A stretch of DNA of 8,858 bases from Verrucomicrobiota bacterium (GCA_030832235.1 JAURJO010000322.1:1-8858), one strand, 5' to 3'; positions 1 through 6,409 are shown, counted from the first letter of the stretch. Numbers and translations: made by a program. The notes: generated by a model from the letters alone, not told the origin.

Positions 1-789
1 CTCGAGCGTCTTTTTCCCGACGAGGATTTTCGCCTCCATCTCACGCTGCGTCGCGGTGCGCCGAGCGAGTTCCTGAGGAATCGTGATGCGACGGGCGGCG
101 TCCTTGCGGAACGCCAAAAGTGGCTTGAGGCTGACCCGCGGCGCTACGCGCGGTTGGAACCTGCCGGCGAGGAGGCTTGGCGGGAGCTGTCTGACAGGAT
201 GGCGGAGTGGGGGGTGGCGACCGTGCCATCTGGTGATGGTGCCCACCCGGCTGCTCTAGGCAGGTTGCTCGAGCCTGACTTACTGGTCCTGACCCGCGAC
301 ACGGCCGGGATATGGCGCCTGCGAGGAGGCGCGCTATGTTTTCCCACCAGCTGGTCGCTGGAGGAAAAGCTCGGACGCGGCTTGGAGGAGATTCATGGTC
401 CCGTACCTGGGCTGAACGCGGCGCTGGGGCCATCCATCCACCAGGTGCTCGGGCGGTTGTCCGCCGAAACGACGATCGAACGTTGGAATTGGGGACTGGC
501 TGCGAACGACGAGCTCAATTTGCACCCGGTGAGGGGACTGCCGGTTCCGGTGCCGCCGGTGACTCTGGCCGGACTTTGGCTTCGTCTGGAGCATCAGGCG
601 CTGATCGCGCTGCCGCGCTCCGGCGGCGTGATGTTCGGGATCCGGATTTCGCTGCACCGCCTGGACGGTTTCGTCGGCACCGCCGCCGGCCGGGGACTCG
701 CGCGCGCGCTTCGGTCGATGCCCACGGCCATGGCCGAGTACAAGCGGGTCGAGGCTGTCCGGAGGGAAGTCGCCGCGGCGTTGGGCTGA
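1..789 (+). CDS. DUF3445 / heme-dependent oxidative N-demethylase alpha-subunit-like protein (5' partial)
   Basis: The reading frame is open from the first base of the window to the TGA at 787-789, giving 262 residues without an N-terminus, so the true start lies to the left. The protein resembles the DUF3445 family (HODM_asu-like). Its best-characterised relative is the haem-containing alpha subunit of dimethylamine oxidative N-demethylase. Recognisable family blocks are LTRDTAGIWRL followed by CFPTSWSLEEKLGR and EIHGPVPG (about residues 94-137 of the visible part), then ERWNWGL (about 160), and near the C-terminus LIALPRSGGVMFGIR (about 200). The family is usually about 300 residues, so only a few dozen are probably missing. 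The reductase-type partner subunits of the characterised enzyme are not in the window. The substrate is therefore unknown, and many family members are uncharacterised. Transcription probably ends at the hairpin at 812-845. Confidence 0.82.
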   Translation, partial: LERLFPDEDFRLHLTLRRGAPSEFLRNRDATGGVLAERQKWLEADPRRYARLEPAGEEAWRELSDRMAEWGVATVPSGDGAHPAALGRLLEPDLLVLTRDTAGIWRLRGGALCFPTSWSLEEKLGRGLEEIHGPVPGLNAALGPSIHQVLGRLSAETTIERWNWGLAANDELNLHPVRGLPVPVPPVTLAGLWLRLEHQALIALPRSGGVMFGIRISLHRLDGFVGTAAGRGLARALRSMPTAMAEYKRVEAVRREVAAALG

Positions 790-811
790 TCGCCGGGTTC
801 GTTGGGGAAAT

Positions 812-845
812 AAAAAAGGCGACCCGGAAGCCGGGTCGCCTTTTT
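812..845. terminator. Bidirectional intrinsic terminator between convergent genes
   Basis: A perfect 10-bp GC-rich stem (ggcgacccgg at 818-827, ccgggtcgcc at 831-840) closes a 3-nt AAG loop. It is flanked by six A on the left (812-817) and five T on the right (841-845). It therefore reads as a Rho-independent terminator on both strands. It lies 23 nt past the stop of the DUF3445 gene and 17 nt past the stop of the convergent EF-hand gene, so one hairpin can serve both. Confidence 0.93.
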
Positions 846-861
846 CAAAAGAGCGGGAAGC

Positions 862-1134
862 TCAGTTCTTCTTCTTCTGGCCGGCCTCGAACTCCTCCTT
901 GGAGAGGGAGCCGTTGTTGTCCTTGTCGAGGCTCTTGAAGCGGGCCTCGGCCTTGCCGGTGTCCTTCTGGGCGTTCGGGGAAGCCATGTACTCTTCCTTC
1001 GAGATCTTGCCGTCGTTGTTCTTGTCGAGGGAAGCGAAGCCGCCACCCTTCTTCTTCTCACCCTCGGCGGCGTTAACCGCGAGAGCCATGCTGAAAGCGG
1101 CGATGACCGCTGTGGAGATGATCTTGGTTTTCAT
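862..1134 (-). CDS. Small secreted EF-hand calcium-binding protein
   Basis: This 90-residue protein has a Sec-type signal peptide: MKTK, then a hydrophobic run at about 5-20 ending in VNAA, so cleavage is likely near residues 22-23. A Lys/Gly-rich linker follows. Two canonical 12-residue EF-hand loops come next: D37-K-N39-N-D41-G-K-I-S-K-E-E48 and D70-K-D72-N-N74-G-S-L-S-K-E-E81, each with all expected calcium-ligand positions and the central Gly and Ile/Leu. The C-terminus is a Lys-rich tail. Similar short periplasmic or secreted EF-hand proteins are common in Verrucomicrobiota and Planctomycetota, but their role is unknown; calcium buffering or signalling is a guess. The gene is 97 nt downstream of the NAD kinase stop on the same strand. 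It probably has its own promoter in that gap and ends at the 812-845 hairpin. No good Shine-Dalgarno is present: a GGAG lies 17 nt from the ATG, too far to be ideal. Confidence 0.9.
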   Translation of the reverse strand: MKTKIISTAVIAAFSMALAVNAAEGEKKKGGGFASLDKNNDGKISKEEYMASPNAQKDTGKAEARFKSLDKDNNGSLSKEEFEAGQKKKN

Positions 1135-1143
1135 AGGTTGTTG

Positions 1144-1156
1144 TGGAGTAACTCCA
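1144..1156. promoter_or_regulatory. Perfect 13-nt palindrome in the EF-hand gene leader
   Basis: TGGAGT-A-ACTCCA is a perfect inverted repeat of two 6-nt arms around one base. It sits 9 nt upstream of the EF-hand ATG (1134, minus strand). It also contains the only SD-like GGAG of that gene. It could be a small operator or a leader hairpin, or it could be chance. There is no direct evidence for a binding protein. Confidence 0.3.
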
Positions 1157-1161
1157 GTGGG

Positions 1162-1190
1162 AGCACAGGATGACGGTGGAGGGCCGTCAA
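1162..1190 (-). promoter_or_regulatory. Candidate sigma-70-type promoter for the EF-hand gene
   Basis: On the minus strand, TTGACG (1190-1185) matches the -35 consensus at 5 of 6 positions. It is followed by a 17-nt spacer and then TGTGCT (1167-1162), a weak -10 matching at 3 of 6. The predicted transcript start would fall close to the 13-nt palindrome at 1144-1156, about 20 nt before the ATG. The -10 match is poor and the region is GC-rich, so this is only a candidate. Confidence 0.33.
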
Positions 1191-1231
1191 GGTTACAGGC
1201 GGCCGGCCGTCGCGGAATCGACCGAGGATGA

Positions 1232-2071
1232 TCAGCGCTTCGATGAGAAGCCGCCGCTCCACATGAGCTTCTTGCGGACGATCGCGAAGTGGGAGTAGCC
1301 GGGCAATTGGGCCAATGGCAAAGAGCGTTTCGCCAGGCTGATGTTTATCGGCAGATCCTTGCCGGGGAGCAGTTTATGCCTGCCGTCGGCGAGCACGAAA
1401 AGCCGGGCCCCGGGGGAACGGTTGATCACCGTCAATTGCACACTATCGCGGAAAATGATCGCCCGGTTGCTCAGCGTGTGCGGGCAGATCGGGGTCATCG
1501 CGATGACGCCGGCGCCGGGGTGAACGATGGGTCCGCCCGCCGAAAGATTGTAGGCGGTCGAACCTGTCGGGGTGGAAAAAATGAGTCCGTCGCAAAGGTA
1601 GTCCGTCACGAGGTCCCCGTCGGCGTGCACCTCGAGGCGCACCAAGCGAGAGTTCTTCTCGTCCTTGATCAGGATGTCGTTGAGCGCGAGTTCCGGCCGG
1701 CTGCCCTTGGCCGCGCACTGCAGCACGGCACGATGGTCGATACCGAAGGCCCCCTTCAGTAATTCGCTGAACCTTGTCCGCGCCTCCTCGGCGGAAAAAG
1801 TGGTGAGAAAACCCAGGCTGCCGCGGTTGACCCCGATGATCGGCACCTGCGCGAGCGCCGCTTCCCGTGCCACGCCGAGGAGGGTTCCGTCGCCTCCGAT
1901 CACGCAGCAGGCGTCAACGCCGCGCAGGAAACCGGAGGGCAGGGGAAAGCGCGAGGTGCGCCGCAGCTTCACTCCGGTGGCGCGGGCGATGGCCGCTAGC
2001 TCGCGCGCAAGCTGATCGGCGCCCTCCTTCTGGGCGTTGACCACGAACGCGAGCCGTCGGATCGGTTTCAT
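1232..2071 (-). CDS. nadK: NAD kinase (ATP-NAD kinase)
   Basis: This cytoplasmic enzyme phosphorylates NAD to NADP. The chosen ATG at 2071 gives 279 residues, normal for bacterial NadK. The same frame is open further upstream but runs into tlyA. An AAGGA Shine-Dalgarno sits 10 nt before this ATG. Signature motifs are present in order: the GGDGT nucleotide motif at 59-63; the glycine-rich NRGSLGFL at 82-89; a variant of the conserved N-E motif, N131-D132 in ALNDILI; the DGLIFSTPTGSTAY block at 161-174 followed by LSAGGP; and the C-terminal PHTLSNR at 197-203. The usual Glu after Asn is Asp here, a conservative change that probably keeps function. It is the last gene of the cluster, 13 nt after the tlyA stop. 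No clear intrinsic terminator follows it, so some read-through into the EF-hand gene is possible. Confidence 0.95.
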   Translation of the reverse strand: MKPIRRLAFVVNAQKEGADQLARELAAIARATGVKLRRTSRFPLPSGFLRGVDACCVIGGDGTLLGVAREAALAQVPIIGVNRGSLGFLTTFSAEEARTRFSELLKGAFGIDHRAVLQCAAKGSRPELALNDILIKDEKNSRLVRLEVHADGDLVTDYLCDGLIFSTPTGSTAYNLSAGGPIVHPGAGVIAMTPICPHTLSNRAIIFRDSVQLTVINRSPGARLFVLADGRHKLLPGKDLPINISLAKRSLPLAQLPGYSHFAIVRKKLMWSGGFSSKR

Positions 2072-2084
2072 CGGAGTAGGGTCC

Positions 2085-2834
2085 TTACTCGGCTCGCTTT
2101 TCCACGCATAGCAAGAACTCGCGGTTGCCGTCCGCGCCCTCGATCGGCGAATCCATCTCGCCCACGAGTCGGCAACGCGGGAGCTCCGAGAGCGCGAAAC
2201 CCCGCACCTTGGCGAGGGCCGCCTCCTGCACCGCACGGTCCCGGATCACCCCGCGGCCCCGGTCGGCCTCCTCCTTGCCCGCCTCGAATTGCGGCTTCAC
2301 CAGCGCGACCAACCGACCGCCGGATCGCAAAAACGGCCAGATCGCCGGGAGCACCGAAACCAGTGAGATGAAGGAAAGGTCCATCACCACGGCGTCGAAA
2401 TTTGTCCGCGGAAGTTCGGCGGCCTGCACGTGACGCGCGTTCACCTTCTCCAAATTGGTCACGCGCGGGTCCGCCCTCAGTTTCGCGTGCAGTTGCGCCC
2501 GGCCGACGTCCACGCACACGACATCGGCCGCGCCGGCCTGCAGCACGCAGTCGGTGAAACCACCCGTCGAGGCGCCGACGTCGAGCACATGGGCCCCGCG
2601 CACATCGAGGGCGAAGCGGGCGAGCGCGGCGGCCAGTTTCTCGCCGCCGCGGCTCACGAAGCGCGGGGGTTGCTCGACCTCGAGCGGGGTGTCGGCAGGG
2701 AACTCCCGCCCGGGTTTGTCGAGACGTTCGGTGCCGCGGCGCACGCGGCCGCTCATGATGAGCGCCTTGGCCTGCGTGCGCGACTCCGCGAGACCGCGGG
2801 CCACCAGCAACTCGTCGAGCCGCACGCCCTTCAT
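2085..2834 (-). CDS. tlyA: TlyA-family rRNA (cytidine-2'-O)-methyltransferase with S4 domain
   Basis: The 249-residue protein has the standard TlyA layout. An N-terminal S4 RNA-binding domain covers residues 3-55 (VRLDELLVARGLAESRTQAK). The linker FVSRGGEKL lies at 59-67. An FtsJ/RrmJ-like methyltransferase domain follows, with the SAM motif LDVGASTGGFTDC at 84-96, VMDLSFIS at 150-157 and ALVKPQFEAG at 177-186. The K-D-K-E tetrad typical of 2'-O-methyltransferases can be placed at K66, D152, K180 and E239. TlyA of other bacteria methylates 16S and/or 23S rRNA cytidines, which in mycobacteria affects capreomycin sensitivity. Some homologues have been called haemolysins, but the sequence supports the methyltransferase. 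Its ATG overlaps the TGA of the upstream glycosylase gene (ATGA at 2834-2831). There is no obvious Shine-Dalgarno, suggesting translational coupling. Confidence 0.94.
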   Translation of the reverse strand: MKGVRLDELLVARGLAESRTQAKALIMSGRVRRGTERLDKPGREFPADTPLEVEQPPRFVSRGGEKLAAALARFALDVRGAHVLDVGASTGGFTDCVLQAGAADVVCVDVGRAQLHAKLRADPRVTNLEKVNARHVQAAELPRTNFDAVVMDLSFISLVSVLPAIWPFLRSGGRLVALVKPQFEAGKEEADRGRGVIRDRAVQEAALAKVRGFALSELPRCRLVGEMDSPIEGADGNREFLLCVEKRAE

Positions 2835-3658
2835 GGCAGTTTCTGGCGCGCGGGCGACCAGCAGGACGTGCGGCCGCCGATGGTGGCGCGACGCAGGAGA
2901 GCGCCGGTGCGCGGACAGCGGCCGCCGTCGCTCCAGCGGTGAAGAAAAAGCCACGACCGCGGGATGCCGACGTTCAGATCGGCGGGCAGGGCGTTGCCGC
3001 GGCCGGCGATCGCCGCGAGCGCCTGCCGCGCGACCGTGCGGCATTGGCGCCACAGCGTCGTGGCCTCGGTGGCGGACAGGGATCCGGCGCGACGGGCGGG
3101 ATGCACCGCGGAGCGCCAAAGGATCTCGTCGGCCATCCAGTTGCCGATGCCGGGAAAACGCTCCTGCATCAGGAGCACGGCCTTGATCGGGGAACGCGAC
3201 CGGCGGCGGAGAAAAGCGGCGACGGCCTCTCGCGTGAAGGCGGCTGACAGCACCGCCGGCGCGATGCGGGACCACCACGGCGGTGTCTCCTTGCTCCGGT
3301 GAAACTCGATCCGGCCGAACATGCGCGGATCACGGAACACGAGCGCGTGGCGCCGCGTGAACAGCACGAGGTGGTCGTGCTTCCCCGGCGCGAAATCGGG
3401 CGCCGCGACAAACAGCTCGCCCGTCATGCCCAGATGCACGCCGAGGGATGCGTCTTTGCCGAAGCGGAAGAGCATTTGCTTCGCCGCGGCTTCGGATGAA
3501 ACGAGCTTTTCGCCGGTCAACGCGTCCCGGGCCGCGGAGACGTCGATGTGTCTCACGGGGCGTTTCCCCTCGTTGAGCGCGACGCGGGTGATGCGCTGGC
3601 CGGTGGCAGCGAGTGCCCACCGTTTCCGGTAAAACTCGACCTCCGCCAACTCAGGCAT
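2831..3658 (-). CDS. mutM: Fpg/Nei-family DNA glycosylase with degenerate (zincless-type) finger
   Basis: This 275-residue protein is of the formamidopyrimidine-DNA glycosylase type, which removes oxidised bases such as 8-oxoguanine and then cleaves the abasic site. The start at 3658 is fixed by the obligatory MPEL N-terminus, with P2 (the nucleophile after Met removal) and E3. Other active-site and DNA-reading elements are present: K60 in AAAKQML, the HLGMTGEL block at 75-82, DPRMFG at 110-115 (Arg and Phe of the intercalating triad), and the helix-two-turn-helix FPGIGNWMADEILW at 168-181. The C-terminal finger keeps its Arg loop (IGGRTS, R263) but not its metal site. Where CxxC...CxxC is expected, the sequence reads C248-P-R-T251 and S268-P-A-R271. 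Residue 5 is Ala rather than the usual Pro (PELAEVEF). It may therefore be a diverged paralogue rather than the orthodox MutM, and its specificity is uncertain. The ATG overlaps the upstream gene by 8 nt, and the stop overlaps tlyA. Confidence 0.88.
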   Translation of the reverse strand: MPELAEVEFYRKRWALAATGQRITRVALNEGKRPVRHIDVSAARDALTGEKLVSSEAAAKQMLFRFGKDASLGVHLGMTGELFVAAPDFAPGKHDHLVLFTRRHALVFRDPRMFGRIEFHRSKETPPWWSRIAPAVLSAAFTREAVAAFLRRRSRSPIKAVLLMQERFPGIGNWMADEILWRSAVHPARRAGSLSATEATTLWRQCRTVARQALAAIAGRGNALPADLNVGIPRSWLFLHRWSDGGRCPRTGALLRRATIGGRTSCWSPARQKLP

Positions 3659-4241
3659 GGGTGTTCGCCGGAGGGAGGGTCGCGACCAACTCGGCGAGAC
3701 CGGGATGCACGGGGACGTCCGGCGAAGCCGTGCGCGCCCACCCGGCGGCGTCGAGCTTTCCCGTGCAAACCGCCGCGGCGCGAACACCCGCCGCGAGGCC
3801 GGCTTTCACGTCGCTCTCGCGATCGCCGACCATCCAGCAATGCCTCGGATCGAGACGGTAGCGTGAGATGGTTTCCGTGATGAAGCGCGGCGAGGGCTTG
3901 CGGTATTGGACCGGGTCCTTTGGCCCCTCGGGTGCGATGCACACCGAGTCGAAGATCGGCCGCGGTAGCCCGAGTAATTCCTCCATCCGTTCATTGCACC
4001 GGATCACATCCGCCATGCCGTAGAGGCCGCGGGCGATACCGCTCTGGTTGGTGAGGATGAAGAGCCGGTAGCCGAGGCGACGGGCCGTAGCGAGGGCCGC
4101 GCTAACCCCGGGCAGCAATTCGACGCCGGCCGGATCCCAGAGGTAATCGCGGTCGTGGATGATCGTGCCGTCGCGGTCGAGAAACAAGGCGGCGCCCGGC
4201 GGGCCGCCCGCGGCGGGAGGCGGAATGAAGTCCTGGATCAC
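3651..4241 (-). CDS. gmhB: HAD-IIIA phosphatase, D-glycero-D-manno-heptose 1,7-bisphosphate 7-phosphatase-like
   Basis: This is a HAD phosphatase expected to remove the 7-phosphate of heptose 1,7-bisphosphate, the step after the kinase encoded next to it. The start is inferred as GTG at 4241, because it gives a GTGA overlap with the kinase stop and the family's short N-terminus (196 residues; the family is about 180-200). HAD motifs are clear: FLDRDGT at 20-26 (D22, D24), ILTNQSGIARG at 62-72, RKPSP at 114-118 (K115) and VGDRESD at 138-144 (D140, D144). The zinc loop of orthodox GmhB and HisB-N (C-x-H ... C-x-C before RKP) is missing. Only C101 remains, the loop is shortened, and the C-x-C position reads V-Q-Y. 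A related histidinol-phosphate or other sugar-phosphate phosphatase is possible, but the neighbour strongly favours heptose. Confidence 0.84.
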   Translation of the reverse strand: MIQDFIPPPAAGGPPGAALFLDRDGTIIHDRDYLWDPAGVELLPGVSAALATARRLGYRLFILTNQSGIARGLYGMADVIRCNERMEELLGLPRPIFDSVCIAPEGPKDPVQYRKPSPRFITETISRYRLDPRHCWMVGDRESDVKAGLAAGVRAAAVCTGKLDAAGWARTASPDVPVHPGLAELVATLPPANTHA

Positions 4242-5212
4242 CGGCGGTTGACGTAGGCCACGAGCTCCTCGGGGGAAACCGTCGCGGTGCCGAGCTTGCC
4301 GACGACGACGCCGGCGGCGGCGTTGGCGAAATGGGCGGCGGTCTCGAGCGGCGCCCCGGCGCACAACGCGAGGACGAGCCCCGCGAGGGCGGTGTCGCCC
4401 GCGCCCGAGACGTCGAAGACCTCACGAGCGGCAGTGGGGATGACCTTTTGCACGCGCCCGCCGGCGCTGAGCAGCATCCCTTCCTCGCCGAGGGTGACGA
4501 CCAAATGGCGGGTCGCGTAGCGTTCGTGCAGACGCGCGCACACTTCGACGGCCGGGAACTTCGTGTGCGGAGCCAGCTCCATCCCCGCAAGCTGCAGGGA
4601 TTCGCGTTTGTTGGGGGTGATCAGGTCGAGACCGTGGAACGCCAGGTTGCGCTTCGGCTTCGGATCGAGCGCGACGAACTTTCCTGCCTTGCGCGCCAGC
4701 TGGGAGACGCGGGCCACGACGGCGTCATTCAGGATTCCTTTGGCGTAATCGGAGAGAATGACCGCGTCGCAATTCGCGACCGCCTTGGCCAGCAGGGCAT
4801 CGACGCGGCCGGTCGGGATCTCGTACGCCGCCGGAGGCGCCTCGCGATCGAGTCGGCACAGTTGCTGGTGCTGCACGAGGACGCGCGTCTTGACGATCGT
4901 GGGCGCCTTGCCGGGCGTGGCGATGGTATCGATGCGCTTGCCGTGAAGGATGGTGGTGAGCCGGTGGCCGGCCTCGTCATCGCCGATGTAGCCGGCGACG
5001 GTGCAACGGGCGCCAAGCGAGGCGAGGTTGAGCGCCACGTTGGCGGCGCCGCCGGCGGTCCACGTGTCCCGGGCGATATCGATCACCGGCACGGGTGCCT
5101 CGGGCGAAATCCGCGTGGCATCGCCCCAGATGTAATGATCCAGCATCACGTCGCCGACGACGAGGATGCGCAGGCGGGTGATCCGCCGCAGCAGGGGCTT
5201 CAGATCCTTCAT
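4238..5212 (-). CDS. hldA: D-glycero-beta-D-manno-heptose-7-phosphate kinase (monofunctional, HldE N-terminal-type)
   Basis: This ribokinase/PfkB-fold kinase of 324 residues phosphorylates heptose 7-phosphate at C1, giving the 1,7-bisphosphate used by the next gene. Visible features are VVGDVMLDHYIWG at 18-30 and ISPEAPVPV at 35-43, both typical of HldE-type kinases. They are followed by GGAANVALNLASLGA from residue 54, SDYAKG, DPKPKRN, TPNKRES and VTLGEEG in the middle. The C-terminal anion-hole motif DVSGAGDT lies at 267-274, with catalytic base D273. The protein stops at the end of the kinase domain. The cytidylyltransferase-like half of E. coli HldE is absent, so ADP transfer needs a separate HldC-type protein not in this window. 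The start ATG at 5212 overlaps the upstream TGA (ATGA) and has GGGAA 8 nt before it. Confidence 0.93.
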   Translation of the reverse strand: MKDLKPLLRRITRLRILVVGDVMLDHYIWGDATRISPEAPVPVIDIARDTWTAGGAANVALNLASLGARCTVAGYIGDDEAGHRLTTILHGKRIDTIATPGKAPTIVKTRVLVQHQQLCRLDREAPPAAYEIPTGRVDALLAKAVANCDAVILSDYAKGILNDAVVARVSQLARKAGKFVALDPKPKRNLAFHGLDLITPNKRESLQLAGMELAPHTKFPAVEVCARLHERYATRHLVVTLGEEGMLLSAGGRVQKVIPTAAREVFDVSGAGDTALAGLVLALCAGAPLETAAHFANAAAGVVVGKLGTATVSPEELVAYVNRR

Positions 5213-6348
5213 GAACGGAATTCCCATTCGTAGTGGTAGCTCGACAGCGGCTTCGGGGCGCCGGACGTGACCTGCACGACGTCTTCGACGCGGCATCCGC
5301 CGAGTCCGGGATAGTAGAGGCCCGGCTCCACGGTGACAACCGACCCGGCGCGCAGGGTGTAATCGATCGATCCGCTCATGCGTGGCGCCTCGTGCACGGC
5401 GAGCCCGAGCCCGTGGCCGGTGCCGTGGAAGAAGCCTACCGAGCCGCGCTTGCCGTGCTCGGTGCGGAAGCCGCGCGACTCGAACACCTCGACGCAACGC
5501 CGGTGGACGTCGCGGCCGTTGGCGCCGGACCGGATACCGCGGATCGCCGCCAGTTGCGCGTCACGCACGGCGGTGTACAGCGCGCGCTGGGCGTCGCTGG
5601 CCCGGCCGCGCAGAAAGGTGCGGGTCATGTCTCCGTAAAAACCCGTGGCGGTCACGCGCGGGAAAATATCCACGATGACCATTTCATTCGGGCGAATGGG
5701 TCCCGTGCCGCGGTCGTGCGGATCGCACGCCTGGTCGCCGCCGGCGACGATGGTGTTGGCGGAGACCGCGCCCGCCTCGAGGCAGGCCGACTCGATCGCG
5801 AACTTCAGCATTTCGCTGGTCACGGTCTGGTCGCGGTAAACCAGGCGGCGGCCCTTGATGCGCGCGCCGCGGAGGATGCGTTCCGCGGCCGCGAAACCGA
5901 GTGCGCTGCAACGGTTACCCTCGCGGATCGCCGCCGTCTCGCGGGTGCTCTTGATCTCGCGTTCCGGAAAGAGCGGGCCAGGCGCAATCGTAAGCCGCAG
6001 GCCAAGCTCGACCAGTCGCGCGTACACGCCGGAGGGGAAGTCGTCCGGCACGGTGAATGAAGTCCGACGCACGTCGCCGGCGGCGAGAAAGATCACCTCC
6101 GCGGGACCAGGTCGGCGGTCCGGCCAGCGCTCGCGGGCGCGGCGGTGAAAATCCTCCAACGGCAGCACCACGTCGAAATCCGATGTCCGGCGCACGCGGC
6201 CGAACTCCAGCGCGCTCACGATCGCGTATTTCTTCCCGCTGTGGCCGAAGGCGATGAACGGGTCGGGTACGTCGACCTTCCCGAAATAGAGCGCGTCAGC
6301 GCTGCGCTCGGTGTCGGCGTAAAGAAGAGGAGGAGGAAGGGCGGGCAC
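5209..6348 (-). CDS. M24-family metallopeptidase (Xaa-Pro aminopeptidase/dipeptidase-like)
   Basis: The C-terminal pita-bread domain carries all five metal ligands. Numbering from the GTG at 6348 (379 residues), these are D227 in VDIF, D240 in GDMTRTF, H312 in GTGHGLGLAVHE, E341 in TVEPGLYY and E355 in RVEDVV. This predicts a two-metal peptidase cleaving N-terminal residues next to proline. The N-terminal part (about 1-150, with YADTERSADALYFG near the start) is a creatinase-like non-catalytic domain. The spacing between the two Asp ligands is 13 residues, against 11 in E. coli PepP, so there is a small insertion in that turn. The start is uncertain: no ATG and no Shine-Dalgarno are present. 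GTG at 6348 or GTG at 6390 are the options, and I prefer 6348 because family members begin shortly before the LLYADTERS segment. It is the first gene of the minus-strand cluster. Its TGA overlaps the kinase ATG. Confidence 0.88.
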   Translation of the reverse strand: MPALPPPLLYADTERSADALYFGKVDVPDPFIAFGHSGKKYAIVSALEFGRVRRTSDFDVVLPLEDFHRRARERWPDRRPGPAEVIFLAAGDVRRTSFTVPDDFPSGVYARLVELGLRLTIAPGPLFPEREIKSTRETAAIREGNRCSALGFAAAERILRGARIKGRRLVYRDQTVTSEMLKFAIESACLEAGAVSANTIVAGGDQACDPHDRGTGPIRPNEMVIVDIFPRVTATGFYGDMTRTFLRGRASDAQRALYTAVRDAQLAAIRGIRSGANGRDVHRRCVEVFESRGFRTEHGKRGSVGFFHGTGHGLGLAVHEAPRMSGSIDYTLRAGSVVTVEPGLYYPGLGGCRVEDVVQVTSGAPKPLSSYHYEWEFRS

Positions 6349-6381
6349 GGGAGATGCGGGTTGAAGCGGAAGCGCCCGACG

Positions 6382-6409
6382 ATTAGCCACCCGCGTGTGA
6401 AAAATGCAA
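6382..6409 (-). promoter_or_regulatory. Weak candidate promoter for the M24-led operon
   Basis: On the minus strand, TTGCAT (6409-6404), a 16-nt spacer and GCTAAT (6387-6382) match the sigma-70 consensus at 3 of 6 and 4 of 6 positions. It would start transcription about 25-30 nt before the GTG at 6348, which agrees with the shorter start of the peptidase. It overlaps the first codons of the divergent DUF192 gene. The match is poor and the call rests mainly on position. Confidence 0.22.

Noticed and set aside
594..1061. 155-residue Arg/Thr-rich minus-strand frame
   Set aside because: It crosses the bidirectional terminator and is a frame-shifted shadow of the EF-hand gene and of the antisense of the DUF3445 gene.
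2072..2236. N-terminal extension of NAD kinase in the same open frame
   Set aside because: It would overlap tlyA by about 150 nt and encodes an Arg/Ser-rich segment unlike NadK. The ATG at 2071 has a Shine-Dalgarno and gives the normal length.
4331..5233. 300-residue open frame on the plus strand
   Set aside because: It is antisense to the heptose kinase, whose motifs are unambiguous. The translation is Arg/Gly/Asp-rich and of the kind that arises opposite high-GC genes.
5233..6060. 275-residue open frame on the plus strand
   Set aside because: Antisense shadow of the M24 peptidase, which carries all five metal ligands on the other strand.
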